Assembly: GCA_030490835.1 (NCBI GenBank)
Contig: CM059971.1
Span: 2,612,545 to 2,676,544, forward strand
DNA: 64,000 nt
Source: Annona cherimola
Taxonomy: Eukaryota; Streptophyta; Magnoliopsida; Magnoliales; Annonaceae
Direction: 5' to 3'
A program made the translations under genes and the position numbers. Below are positions 10,577 through 23,492 of this stretch, in pieces (within the stretch, counting starts at the first letter, position 1; each line of letters opens with the position of its first letter). The notes below the pieces were generated by a model, which saw nothing but the letters and a program-made list of their open reading frames with translations, had not been told where the DNA came from and made no database searches.

Positions 10577-12660
10577 AATGGTCCATCATCCATTAATGAT
10601 ACATGACCATTTATCAATTCCACAGGGAATTATACTACATTGTTTCTAAAAATAATTACTTTCAGTCTTATGTATGGTAAACAGGCAAGGTCTTCTCTCA
10701 AAACATAGGTAGAGAAGCACTACGAAACAGTAGAAAATCACCTTTGGAGGAGAATTTCTGTGAATTTAGTTGCTTCCAAAAACAAAGGGAAAAAAAAAAA
10801 AAAGATGTTGCTCTGCATGCATGGGTGACTCAAGGTAGTTTTGTTATTTTTCTCCACGGATTGAGCTTGATAAGAGAATGGGGTCGGAGCCATCAGACCC
10901 TTTGAAGTAGGCAAAACCATTAAAAGATGGATCCCCCTCCTCTGTTAGAAGGTCAAACAGATGCTATGACGTTAGCCTTGGCAAAGCTCAACATCCTAAG
11001 GGCTACAATCAATGAAAGCTGCCTTGAGAAGATGATGTGGTGAGTTGCCCAAACTTAATGCAGCCTCGACAGTAGCAGAGCCAACACCATCATCTCTTTC
11101 CATTATTAAGCCGAGATCGGCCGCCGCATCACTTGTGGCAAGTAAGAGCCGCACACCTTATCCTTCCAAGAATCCTAAGGAACAATTGCACATCTTTTTC
11201 TTTTCATAGGAGAATTCCTTTTACAGCCTCAAAATTTACACATAATTTCTATTATACCCATAATGTTTCATAAATTCCCTTTGTATCTATAATATTTCAT
11301 CTTAAATTTCTAATATACCCATGTCGTTAACACATCCGTTATCTATCCTATTAAAAAAACTAATTTTCCCTATTTTCTAATTAAAATGATTCAACCTTAA
11401 TATAAATTTTGAATTATTTGATTGCACATAGTAATCATTTACTATCGTCAATTAAGTCATACTATGGAAATTTTTGTATAAAACCTCCACACTAGAGGAA
11501 ATTGCAAAACTCCCTACAAACTTGGGGAACCGTTAAAATCATTAGTTACTAAAGGTGGGCGATTTTCAAACCCATGACCAATGCACGTTGAGACAGCAGG
11601 TTTACCAATATGGCTCTCCTGTTATGGCTAAGAGTGTTAACGGATCGGGGTGGAGTCTAATCCTAATCCTAACTCATTTAAATATCTTAACGCTAATCAG
11701 TTTATTAATTCATTTTAAAAACTTCAACCGCAACCCATTTACAACTGATTTAATAAATGGGTTGGCAGGTTGTTAACGGATTGTATAGCAAACGACCTAA
11801 AGACCTAATCTAATAAATAGTGATCTTGCACAGAGAGGCGAGAAAGTGGTTTCAATGCAATGGAAATGAACATAATGCAATAACAGAAAAATAGAATTAG
11901 GGCAACATTGGAAAGTTGAAAATTAGATAGTAGTAGGCAGGCTTAAGAAAGGAGAATAATTAAGGAGTTTACATCTATATAACTTTAATGAGTTAAACGA
12001 GTTAAATGAGTTGACGGGTTACATGGGTTAAACAGGTTGATGAGTTATAAAATCTCAACTATAATCCATTCATTTAATTAAATGGTTGAACAAGTTGACG
12101 AATCGTAACTTATTTATTCAAAAATCTCAACTAAAATTTATTTATAAACGGGTTAGATGAGCAGGTTGATGGATCGATTATGACCATTAACACTTCTAGT
12201 TGTGACAATAGCATATCTTTTAAGGTAAAGCTCATGCAGCTTCTTTCGAGAAAGCATGCATAAGTACTATAAAACATCCATAAAAAGAAAGAAGCACTCG
12301 CAAAGAAAAAGCAATACACGAAAAACTCAAAACTGAATTGTATTAGCCCATTGAGAAGGCCACCACTATACATCATATCTTGGATTTCTCTCCCCTTTGC
12401 TCCATGGTGTTTGGAACTTGATTTGATGGAATCCAACAAGCGATATATCCATATATAATCAGTGCACATGTTTTTTTGGGTGATGTCTTCTTCTCAAATG
12501 ACTCTTTTTCCACATAAATCTCTATCTATTATCCTTTGACTATGATTTAGTCCAGATTTAAACATGGCATAAATCCTAACCGGTTTGGAGTTACGAGAAC
12601 CGTTTTATTGTCGCTTTGAACAGTTGGTTCAAACTATTTTAAGACCATGACGTTAGAGTA
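10577..12660. repeat. Copy 1 of a diverged tandem duplication (carries a hAT-type insertion)
   Basis: Blocks at 10577-11190 (TCATCCATTAATGATACATG ... CCTTATCCTTCCAAGAATCC) and 12215-12660 (GAGAAGGCCACCACTATACA ... TATTTTAAGACC) recur in the same order at 12661-13225 and 13496-13830. This makes a head-to-tail duplication. On the minus strand of the first block a 53-codon open stretch (GVRLLLATSDAAADLGLIME...) looks coding-like, but it is broken in copy 2 and I do not recognise it. Confidence 0.65.
11629..12198. mobile_element. Non-autonomous hAT-type element, 570 bp
   Basis: The terminal inverted repeats are TAAGAGTGTTAACGG and TAGAAGTGTTAATGG (right end read in reverse). The flanking 8-bp duplications are GTTATGGC (11621-11628) and GTTGTGAC (12199-12206), matching at 6 of 8. 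An 8-bp duplication and a GTGTTAACGG-like end are typical of plant hAT elements. The interior is rich in GGGTTGA/AACCCATTT repeats and has no transposase. A diverged relative lies at 28551-29096. Confidence 0.65.
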
Positions 12661-13830
12661 TCATTAATGTAGCGTATCATCCATTAATGATACATCAAAC
12701 ATGACCGTTTAGCCATTTCACAGGGAATTATACTACATTGTTTCTTAAATGACTACCATCAGCCTCATATATATATGGCAAACAGGCAAACTCTCTTGAC
12801 TTTTGGTGAAAATTCTATGTAAACTTAGTTGCTTTCCCAACCCCACCCCGCCAGCGAAAAAAAAAATAAAAAATTGCACTGCATACATGGGCGATTCAAG
12901 GTTGTTCTGCCGTAAATAAAAAAAAAATTAAAATTAAAAAAACACTATGGATTGAACTTGGCAAGAGAATGGGGTCGGGCCGATCATACCCTTTGAAGTG
13001 GGTGAAATCCTTAAAGAAGAATATCGCTGAAGCGCTACAATTGATGGTGTGGTCTTCCTCAAGCCAGAGCGAGCTGCTTCAACTAAATGCAACATCAGCA
13101 GGTGTTGGCTACCGTTCTGTTCCATCAATAACTCGCCCTCATTTAGACACCACACCATTCGCAGCCAATAAGGGCCGGTCACCTTATCCTTACAAGAATC
13201 TTACGGAATGATTGCAGATCTTTTGTGGCCAGGCGCATGCAGCCTCCATAAAATTTTGGAAGGAAAAATTTTTAATATAAAAATTGTTGAAATGAGAGAA
13301 AATGACGTGATATAATAGGTCTAATGATAAAGAATAAAAAGAATAAAATTAAAATAGATTGGTTAATTGTATGAATAGTTGTATACAAATAATTAGAAAA
13401 AAGGTTAATAGAAATAAGTGAAAGATAATTAAATAATTAAATAATCGTGGAGAATGAAAATGTTTATTTAAAAACAAACATACCCATAATTACCAGTAAA
13501 CATCCACGAAAAGAAATGGGGACCCTGAAAAATAGAGCAATACACAAAACACTCATCTCAATCATTTTGGCCCATTGAGAAGGCCACTACTGTACATTGT
13601 CTGTACAATTGATCCCCACCTCTCGGCTTGGTTTTTAAGGTAATCTTTTCTTCTAGGATCACTCTTTTTCCCACGTAAATTTTTGCCTATTGTCCATGTT
13701 ACCTTTCAACTGTGATTTATTCCAAATTTAAACATGGCATATACCCACTAGTATTGGACTTATCAGAACCGTTTTATTGTCAGATTCAACAGTGGGTTGA
13801 AACTATTTTAAGACTGACATTAGTGTATCA
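12661..13830. repeat. Copy 2 of the tandem duplication (carries a MITE remnant instead)
   Basis: Same block order as copy 1, but the middle holds a Harbinger-like MITE remnant at about 13250-13495 where copy 1 holds the hAT element. The two insertions therefore came after the duplication or were lost differently. It lies about 0.8 kb beyond the tetraspanin stop codon. No intact reading frame is seen. Confidence 0.6.
13250..13495. repeat. Remnant of the TGTTTG-ended MITE family
   Basis: Shows the family's internal order in reverse: a GTGATATAATAGG-like segment, AAAATTAAAATAGATTGGTT, then an AACAAACATACCCAT end. The left end is eroded. Confidence 0.6.
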
Positions 13831-13855
13831 GAATTATGTTATTGATTTTTAATTT

Positions 13856-14228
13856 ATTTAAAATTAAAAGTTAAGGTCATTCACAAATATATAGTTTTAG
13901 AAATTGTAAATTACTCCCACATAGTTTTACCATAATTGCAAGTATACCAAAACTGTTATAATGTCATTACTGTACCGTTACAACGTGGGTATATTTCTAA
14001 AGGTTTAGAAACTATGTGAGTATATTTGTAAAAAAAACTAAGTATACGCTATTAATTTTTGAAATTGGAAATATACCCATATAGTTTTCAAACTTTTGCA
14101 AATATAGCCACAACGTAATGGTATAGTAACAGTGTTATAACGGTGTGAGTAAATTTGCAATTATAGTAAAACTATGTATGAATAATTTGCAATTATAGTC
14201 AAACTAGGTAGGTACATTTATAAATCAC
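13856..14228. repeat. Fold-back repeat made of ATAGTTTTACCATAATTGCA-type arms
   Basis: Arms such as CACATAGTTTTACCATAATT and AATTATAGTAAAACTATGTA occur several times in both orientations. They resemble the arm sequences of the fold-back elements at 40104-40790 and 50807-51284 in style, though not closely. No gene is seen. Confidence 0.5.
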
Positions 14229-14403
14229 CCTACAAGTTACATCGATTGTAACTGCCAGTCTAAAAAACTAATACAGGGAATCTAACTGGTATATATCATG
14301 GGCATCATGGCAGGGGTGTCAGGACTGCTTAAAGCTAGCTTCTGGATTATTTTTTCACTCATGGGGAAGGAACAATACAACATTGAAGAGTCCTGATCAT
14401 CAA

Positions 14404-14523
14404 CCATGGAAAGATATACAGAAAAAGTGCAAAGAAGAAAACAAGACCTTGGTGATGACGCAGAAATTACTATGGAAAGATACAGCAAAAGTACAGACAA
14501 GAAAACAAGACCCAAGCGATGAC
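14404..14523. repeat. Tandem repeat in the tetraspanin 3' UTR
   Basis: Two imperfect units of about 67 bp (ATGGAAAGATATACAGAAAA at 14405 and ATGGAAAGATACAGCAAAAG at 14472) both end in a GCGATGAC or GGTGATGAC motif. They lie 70-190 bp beyond the tetraspanin stop codon, so they are probably transcribed in its 3' UTR. Confidence 0.75.
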
Positions 14524-14593
14524 ACTACACTGACTTTTGCTGCTGCTCTGCTTGACTGCTACTGTGTTTGCATGTCTGTATCTATCATAACGA

Positions 14594-14905
14594 TCATACA
14601 TATCCTCTCTTGTATCTGCGGAATAAATCTTCTGTCTGTGCGTTCTTGAAAGCACTGCATGCAATGAGATAGACCCAGATGAGGACCACCAACATAATGA
14701 TGAGGATAACGTTGGCCTTCCTCCATTCCTTCCTCAGGTTTCCCAGCACCCCTGCCTTACATGAACTGCATGCATAGCAGTATTGGGATGGATCATTGCT
14801 CCATAGACTGCAGTCTGCATCAGCTGCGGGGTTTGCAGGAGCTGTCCACAACGTTGGGTTCACATATGTATAGCCGCACGCTGTTGGAGGTTTGCAGCAG
14901 CCCGA
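14594..14905 (-). CDS. Tetraspanin, exon 2 (C-terminal 103 residues)
   Basis: This exon starts after an AG acceptor (GGGGCATGCAG) and continues in phase 0 from exon 1 at 26377-26874. It gives residues 167-269: the plant-specific GCCKP motif (G168-P172), a run of cysteines in the large extracellular loop (C169, C170, C176, then ADC and QYCYACSSC), the fourth membrane segment (about 232-250, VILIIMLVVLIWVYLIA) and a short basic tail ending RRYKRGYV. Plant tetraspanins of the TET7/8/9 type have their single intron exactly here, just before SGCCK, which supports the join across 11.5 kb. The frame stays open a little beyond the acceptor, but that sequence is intronic. Stop codon TGA at 14594-14596. 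Confidence 0.93.
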   Translation of the reverse strand, partial: SGCCKPPTACGYTYVNPTLWTAPANPAADADCSLWSNDPSQYCYACSSCKAGVLGNLRKEWRKANVILIIMLVVLIWVYLIACSAFKNAQTEDLFRRYKRGYV

Positions 14906-15309
14906 CTGCATGCCCCAAATCACAACAATGTCATTAATTTCATACATCATACCATACACATATATATCTAGCTATGTCTTATAATTAATTACAGCAAGCT
15001 AAAAGATGCCAACAACATGAAGGAAGAGTCTGTTTGGCTTTGGTCTTACTGTCACGGCTGTGAATTTTCTGTCATCAAAGCATTTGATTTTTTCTGGCTT
15101 TGGCCTAAACACCCATTTGGGGCTTACTTAGCTGAGTCTTCTTTGCAAGAATTTTATATACTGCGCGGCCTGCTAGGAGGAAGCCGTCAGATCCACAAAT
15201 GCTTGTTTGCCAACAAACTAGTAATTTTCGAAGAGAAGTGCTTCTTTATGTTTAGCTGAACAGCATCAACTATACTTCTCTATAAAGTCAGTTAATTTTC
15301 TTTGATTTA

Positions 15310-15578
15310 GGGTGTGTTTGTTATTAAGGACAAGTTGTCAAGTTAAAACTTTTCAATCTAAAACTTTTCATTCTCCACAACTACCCTATTTTTTAATCAT
15401 TTTTTCACATTTTTCTATACAACTACTTTACTTTTTAATCATTTCTATACAACTAACCTATCTATTTCAACTTTATCTTATTTATTCATCATCATTACCC
15501 CTATCATATCACATTATTTGACAACTTCTACTCTCTACAATTTTTCATCAAAAGTTTTACTCATTCCCAAACACACCC
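15310..15578. mobile_element. TGTTTG-ended MITE, 269 bp, intact
   Basis: Perfect 11-bp terminal inverted repeats (GGGTGTGTTTG and its complement) are flanked by direct TTA duplications (15307-15309, 15579-15581). The interior has the family order AAAACTTTTCAATCTAAAAC, CATTCTCCACAACTA, TCATTTTTTCACATTTTTCT, CTATTTCAACTTTATC. A TTA duplication suggests PIF/Harbinger, but other copies have non-TWA targets. Confidence 0.85.
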
Positions 15579-16614
15579 TTAGTATGTCATATTTATGCTT
15601 AGTTAACATAACTTTGAAAAAATATTATTGATTTTTTCTACATATTTTGCTTATTAGATGATATATTCTAGGTTTAACATGCAGTCTTTGGAGTTTAAAA
15701 TAATTAATGTTTTTTGGCATTGTGAATATGTGATGGTGATGGATTTAACCGATTTGAACCAAACTAGTCATTTCACCAGTTCTTGTTTTGACAACATTGG
15801 CCAAACAGGGTGTTGCATTGTTCCCTTTCTGACATTCATCACCCAATCGTCTAGCCTAGATGGTTCTCCCTATCTCGCTGTGTGTTTTCCAAAATATGTT
15901 TTCATTAACTGTTCAAGAAGCTCATTATGGGGACGTTTGCTAATGTATATTTTGATTGGATTGTAGGATGGTGTAGGAAGTAAGAAAGAAAATATTTTAA
16001 AAATTATGTGATTGATATGAAATAATATATGTATATAATTAGAATAAATAGAGTAGTTATAAAGAAAAATGAATTGAGTATCGAAGTAAAGTTAGCCTAC
16101 GTCAAAGTCACGGATCTGTTCCCATTTCCCAAGTCTCTCTTCAAAGAAAACAGCTAGGAAGATCTTACATATTTCAACAGGCATTTTTTATTCATTCCTG
16201 GATAGAGAAGAAAGAGCATTAAAGATCTGCCATCCAAATTGCTCTCCCCCCATGTGCCCACAACTTCGAGGCAAATAAATAAATAATTAAAAAAACCCTC
16301 ATACATTACATCCATCCCTATTGTTAACTGGATACAGTACTCACATATGCTAATATAATTCATCATTGTCAAATGTTTAATCCAACCCATCTGTGCAGAA
16401 ATGAGTTTAGGACTGTTCAGGCTACGCTATATCTGGCCCCTTAGTTCGCATCCTTTCTTGTGTTAAGCTCTAATTTAAAGCCAAGAGTGGCATCTGTCGG
16501 CAGAAGGAATCAAGAGCCTGTTTGTTTGACTCCACTTAATTAATTAATTTTAAGGCTTATGTTTTATTTGCCTGGAATGATCCAGCTTTAAAAATAGAGG
16601 AATGTTTCAATTCA

Positions 16615-16930
16615 TCTTGGGCACAAAACCCTTTTTTTATTTTGTTTTTGAAAATCTTTTTATAATATTGTTAATCTATTTGTATTTAATTTATGTATTA
16701 AGTTTTATCAAGGAGGCATATATTTTTTAAAATTTTTTAAAACAGGGGTATTCCAGTCATTTAAAAATGGCTAAAACCCCCAATTTTTTAAATGACTAAA
16801 ATATCTCTACTTTTTAAAAAAATAAAATATATATATATATCTCCAAAAATAATAAAACTTGGTTTATAAATTAAATAACCTAAATTAACAGTTTTATAAA
16901 AGATTTTCAAAAAAAATTTAAAAATAAGTT
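16615..16930. repeat. Palindromic-core MITE
   Basis: Core arms TTAAGTTTTATCAAGGAGG and AAAAATAATAAAACTTGGTT flank a central pair of ATTTAAAAATGGCTAAAA and TTTTTTAAATGACTAAAATA. The last feature (AATGACTAAAATACC) marks one subfamily found also near 30400 and 31260. Confidence 0.6.
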
Positions 16931-17870
16931 TTATACCTTAATATATTGAGATGTTCCTCTTAAGAATAAGACGTCGCTTACAAAAATGGCTTATAATTGT
17001 GTTTAACAATTTCAAGAGCAAAACGAGCTTTTCTGCTGATTTGACTTTTCTTTTTGTAAAATACTCTCATAATTATTAAATAATATCAATGCCATTTTAA
17101 AAGAGATGACTAAATTAATCAGTATTTATTTCTGTTCTTTCAAAATGGAAAAAAAAAGAAGAAGATGAAAAACACATAGAAGTGAGCAAAAGGAGAAGAA
17201 TGTGATGTGATGTGTTGAGGCCCTATCATTTGAGACTCATATGATAAAACTATTGATGTGGATATATTTAATCTATAAATCAATATAAATATTACTGAAA
17301 ATAGTAAAACTTAGTTTATAGATTAAATATACCTCAATTAACAGTTTTATAAAAAAACTTAAATTATTTTTTTCGGACCAATTTGAAATGATCAAGTGGC
17401 CTTAAGGTAGTCCCTTAATCATTTCCAACCTACCTGTCAAAAAATCAATTTCATTTTTGACCGATCTGAATTTTAAAAGTTTAAAATACCCTTATGTTTG
17501 AAATTTTTTTTAAAATATAAATATATCCAAAAACAGTATAATGTGATTTATGGATTATATACACACCTAGCATGACAGAATTTTTGAAAAAATTATAATT
17601 TTGACCGATTGAAAATGGTCCCATCATAGAAAAACACGACCCCTTCAGTTATTTATTTCAACTATACTAAATAGACTTTGCTTATTTGATTTCGACCACT
17701 TACCAGCTTCAGCTCCTTGTTAGTTCTAGGCTCAAGCAAAATCAACTAACCTGATTCCTTGACTTTTAGTAGCCCAAAGGAAGTCCTCCACATATTAATT
17801 AGTAGAACCAAAACTTTTCTTAAATTGTAAGTAAGGAGAAAAGTGACTAATGCCAATTATTAGTTATGTA

Positions 17871-18148
17871 GGATGTGTTTGTTATTAAGGAAAAGTTGTC
17901 AAGTCAAAACTTTTCAATCTAAAACTTTTCACTCTCCACAACTATCCTATTTTTTAATCATTTTTTCACATTTTTCTATACAACTACCCTACTTTTCAAT
18001 CATTTCTACACAACTACCAACACAACTAACCTATCTATTTCAACTTTATCCTATTTATTTCTCATCATTACCCTATCATCACATCATTTGACAACTTTTA
18101 CTCTCTACAACTTTTTATCAAAAGTTTTACCCATTCCCAAACACACGC
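17871..18148. mobile_element. TGTTTG-ended MITE, 278 bp, intact
   Basis: Ends GGATGTGTTTG and GCGTGTGTTTG (right end reversed) are flanked by direct GTA duplications (17868-17870, 18149-18151). The interior is nearly identical to the copy at 15310 over most of its length. The two are in the same orientation, 2.5 kb apart in the same intron. Confidence 0.85.
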
Positions 18149-21100
18149 GTAAGCAAAAGAAATTCAAAACCAATAAACTTTTCAACAAGCCGTTCATGAA
18201 TACTACTCGAGTTAGAAATAGAAAATGTGAGTGTTTGACGGTCACAGCAATGTATATGATGATCCTAACCATCTATCTCTAAACCACCTCCCCTTCATGG
18301 GAAATCTACAATAACATTGCCCTTGTGCCCACCCCATCGATGGTAAAGCTCATAAAAATTTGACTAGCCAAGGCAGGACTCATGATCTACCACCAAAATG
18401 TTCTGTCTTATCCTCATGGCATCGAATAACAAGGACAAACTCAATGATGAGTTGAGGAATCCTTTCATCTTTGTGGAGCAGAAATAATAAAAATTTGCCA
18501 ATCTCCATTATCATCTGTCCATAAAGATAATATGATGACACCCATTACCAACAGCCCCTGGACAAAAGCCGTCCACAAATTGTAGGCCCAAGCAATATAT
18601 ATTCCTTTGCATGCATATATATATATATATATATGGCCGTTACTGTCTAATCCCCCAGTGCCCCGCCCCCACCTCAGACTAACTTTTGGAATCAAACAAT
18701 GGGACAAAAATCGTGTATTAAAAAATAAGAAATTATATTTGGAAACGAGAAAAGTCTGATTGTCATATACTGAAAAAGAAAGATTGTATGAAAATTAATA
18801 TATTGTGAACATGCTTACCTTTTACATCTTTAATATTACTTTTCTCATTCCCCATATTGAGCAGGGGCCTAGATGGTTGTGATATGGTTGTATGGGTTTG
18901 TGTCATCTTTGATTCCCAAAAGCAATGTCCTTAGGAGAAATGAATAGGCTTGGATGGGTATCGATGGTTGTCTGTACTTTTTAATGATTATTTTTCCTTT
19001 TCCAGTTGTTTATCCTTATATATTCCATATTGCTTGAATTATACGTTTGCTTTTCCAAATGTTATAGTTTAACTCATCAAATTAATTATCTTGTCCCACC
19101 AAAAAATATATATATATATAACAAAAGCCTTCCCATTGTACGAAGTTGGCTAATTGCATGCGCAATACTGGGGACATAAGTTATTTTATCTACCTAAATC
19201 TTTCTTTCTATCATTGGCAAGTTTAGAAATTTTTTTATGTTTTATTTTATTGTTGGAAATCAACAAATGGGCATGGTACCATTTTGATTTTTGAAAATTA
19301 AAAAAATGAAATTGCAAAATTTTATAGGGATGAAGATTTATATAGAGCCCATAAATGTATAAAAAGTTCTTTAAAACTAATTTCATCCGCCCCAACCATA
19401 TGGTATAAAGGCCCTATAATAAGTTATTTTGATTTGAGAAGAAACATGTTTAAGTAAGAAAATGAAGTTTTCTATGCAACCTGAGTGCATTAGATCATGA
19501 GTAACGAAATATTCAATATACCCAATGCATTGCCTTTATTATTTTTAATTTTTTTTCATTATTATGCAAGCCCAAGCATGCACTTCTTATATATACAATT
19601 TATTGATTCAATTTAATATTGTCATTTCACATGAAAATGGGTTAACTTTTTTTTAAAAAAATTCCAAAAATGTCAAAATAAAATCAATGAATTGCAACAT
19701 TTTATAGTTAAGACATTCGTGCCCAAAAGCGCGCCCCCTTCAACAAAAAAAAAAAAAAAAAAAAAGGCAATTGGACGGAGTGCACTGAATAAGGAATCCT
19801 AGATCATTACCTTTATAAAATGCAGAGTTCATACACTTTCTACTAATGTTATTAAAACCGGACCCAACTGACTGGTGAGCGGGGCCTTCCCGGTTCATTT
19901 AAACCCGGTCCGGTCCAATTAAGAGAACCGGAGATGAACAGACCGTTGTTGAAACTGTTTCAGCTTTCAACAGCTTCCATAAGATAGCACCATACGAGAG
20001 AGAATAAAAGCTCTCATTTAATGCTTTCGGTATTATAACCTAATACGTAACCTTGGGAAAAAAGTGAAAACGATTAGAAAAGATAGTGTAAATGTACTCG
20101 AGTATTATATTGTTTTATAAAAGATAATGCATATTAACATCTAATTATTATTATTATTATATATTTTATCCTTTTCTTTATCCTTTTATCTTATATATGT
20201 AGTTTTGAAAGGATCAAAAGCCTATCAAAAGAGCAAATTAGATATTTCTGTTTATATATATATATATACAACATTTAATTTAACTTCTTTAAAATCTTTC
20301 ATCGAGTCTTTATTTTATTTTTATATTTTACATTTCTTGATTTGGACTTTAAAAGCATTTATAATTTAATATAATATATCATTTCCACGCCAAAGCATTG
20401 CCAACGCATGCTCTAGTGGAGGGATTGACCCATGTCACCCTCTTCATGCGTGGGAGGAATCTCTTGTATTTTTTTTTTTATGAGTATTCATATATCATCT
20501 CAATTAATATTACAATAATGATGCTACCACTGCATGGGTAGTCCCTGCTACCATTGAGGCAAGAGTCTCCAATATTAAGAGTTTTGATTTCCTTCTTATA
20601 ATGTAAGAAAATTTGTAAGCATTTATGAGATTGATTTGTCCGAAAATGTATAAGGATTCATAAGCTTGATTTGTAAAAAATTATATGATAAAACAAAATA
20701 TTGTAAAGTAAGATTCCGAATGGAACAATCAAAAAATATAAAATATAATATTTATATAAAATTATATTTATTAGATATTTATAATATTATAATTATATAC
20801 GGATCAAACTGATTTAATTAAACAGTCTAACTGGTTCAAATTAAACCAATAACTTTAATTCTTTGATTACCTGCCCGGTTGTGACAACATTGCTTGCCAC
20901 CACCCCCAACCTACAATGCTAAAAAACAAGGCTAAGGAGAAGAGGAAATTTGTCCACGTGTCAAATCGTTGTTGCCCAATTATCCCAATATGGATTGCGC
21001 TCCCCTTACGGCCTTACCTACACATTTGTGGCATCGCGCGCCTCAGTCGTGCAGCCATCGATGAAAACTTCACTGCCACTTTTTTATTTTTCATTTTTTG

Positions 21101-23007
21101 AAGTATTACTCAAGTTCAAGCAGTGTTTTCACATATGCACTTTTTTACATTTTTTGTGCGTTTAAATATTTTATTTGAATTTTTTTTAATAAAAAAAGAC
21201 ATTTCCCACGTACTGGCACATCTAAAATCCAAAATTTTACTAAAAAAATTTTAAAAATAGAAAAAAAGACATTCAGTGCATCCGGTGCGCTGGATCCGCC
21301 GGGCACATCGATGAAAAGGCAAAATAAAACAATTGATAATGTGTATTCGATAATTAGTTGGAAACGATTGGAGAAAAAATTATTAAAGAACGGGGAATAT
21401 ATAAATAAATGATCGGAAAAATAAAGATAATAATTCGGATATAAAATTATTTAACAATCTATCATTTGGATAAAATAACTAATATATATATATATATACA
21501 TATTAGAAAGGTGCACAATGAATTCAGACCTCATTACACATGCATGCATTAAACATCTCAAAAATAAAAATATTGAAAGTCATACGCCAAACATGTAAAG
21601 GACTGTCAGAGGAGGCAAGGATGGGGGTGGGAAGTGGGGTTGGTCGACCCGTGACCCGGCTTTGACCCGACCTTTTTTGCCGGGTAAAATCAATATATTT
21701 TTGACCCGGTATAAGGAGGGGTCAAATTTTTTTACCCAAATTCGAAATTAGGATCGGGGTGGATTGACCATATTCTAGCCCAAAGAGTCCAGTCTACCCC
21801 GCATATACTAATTTATTCAAAATTATAAGCTTATGTTTAACTATTATTATTAATTTCTTTCAAAATTCTCATTTTTTTATATTCTAACTCAATCAACTCT
21901 AGTTCCGCAGTGTTACTTAAACACGTCGTTGGATGCCGTGTGGGGCACCGTTACACTCCAGTAGTGCATGGATAACCATGTAAATTAGTGCACCTTCCCA
22001 GTCAGGTAAAAAATTATTAGTGCGCCTAGGCTCTGTATTTCGTTCCGTAAAGCCTGTTTTTTTTAAAAATAATAAAAAATAATAAAAAAAACCTTTTGAA
22101 TTCAAATTTTCCACCTTCCATAAGTATTCTATTTTTATAATCATTTCTTCACAACTCTTTCGATTATTTCATTATCCATGTCATATCACATTACTTCTCT
22201 CATTTAAAAATTTTTATATCAAAAAATATTTCATCTAAAAATTTTAAAAGTTCAAATACCAAATATAACCCTACTATGAAAATAAAATATGATACACTTT
22301 TGAGTTTTGTCATTAATAAAAAGGTGATTTGCAAGCATATTTATATTATTTGATCATAATTACAAATATATTTTCACAGTTCTAAAAATAATAAATTACC
22401 CTCATAGTTGTAACTATTTGTAAATATACCTCTAAAATTAAATTTTGGAGAAATTATCAAATATACCAACAAATTTTGACCCTAATTCCTTATATAAACA
22501 TGTATTTTTTAAAAAAATTCATACCCATGAACTTAATGCAAAATTTCTCTAATACCACACCTCTAAAGTCACCTGTGTTTAAAATTTTTTTTTTTTTTTT
22601 ATTTTTTATTTTCAACGTGCCTAAAGTACCAATACCCGATTCCAGCCATTCCTATTGATAGCCTCCGGTCCACCAACCAACCGGCCATTGAAGTTCAAGT
22701 CGTCCCCAACAAATCCGACTGCATCTAGCCCTCCCACTACTACAGCCGGTTCAATCAAAAGTCACATAACATAAGGCCATCCAATACTCTAACGCCTACA
22801 TCTGACCGTCCAATCAAAACTATTCTATTAAAATGACCCACCATATGGATCACTCGTCTCAGCTTAAACTAGTTTAACCTAATCCAATTTATAACAAGAT
22901 TGAGTTACGCAATTTAAAAATAAAAAAAAAGATTATATAACTCAATTTGGCCCAATCCAATTTCATGTGTTAGTGTAAAATATAATAAATTATAACAAGA
23001 TCGGGAG

Positions 23008-23492
23008 TGCTTCTATGGACCCCCTTTTTTATGTAATCCCCTTCATTTTAACATCTAGATAATTGATGGAAAATTCACTCAATCCATTATATTTAACATA
23101 TGTTATATTATCATAAAAACCTTTCATTTGTCTAGTTCACTGTATATGGACCACATCTACAAATGGATAAAATCGACGTAATAAAATGATTTAATATTAA
23201 ATATTAATTTTTAAGTAGTTTTTACAACGTCTAAACCAATTAAAATATGATAAATATGTGGATAAATGATTTTATAAAATATTCCTACATTCTAATACAT
23301 ATATCAATAGATCTAAATATTTTTTTTTAATTTACACGTAAATGTACCTATTTCTGAGCTAATATAGTAGATTTGGATAAAACTTAGTCTCCTAACTAAA
23401 CAAATAGTGTTAAATATAATGAATTGATTGAATTTTTCATCAAACATTGAAATCTAAAAAATAGAAGAGGGTACATGGAAATTTTATGTAAC
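23008..23492. repeat. Fold-back element, about 485 bp
   Basis: The left end (TTCTATGGACCCCCTTTTTT onward) and the right end reversed (GGTTACATAAAATTTCCATG onward) align over about 90 bp, including AAAATTCACTCAATCCATTA against AAAATTCAATCAATTCATTA. The middle contains a single copy of the sequence that forms the 86-bp minisatellite at 5226. A relative lies at about 24435-24850, and looser relatives lie at 29620-30120. Confidence 0.6.

Noticed and set aside
15312..18091. Two similar small frames starting MCLLLR at 15312 and 17873
   Set aside because: They are translations of two copies of one MITE and not a gene family.
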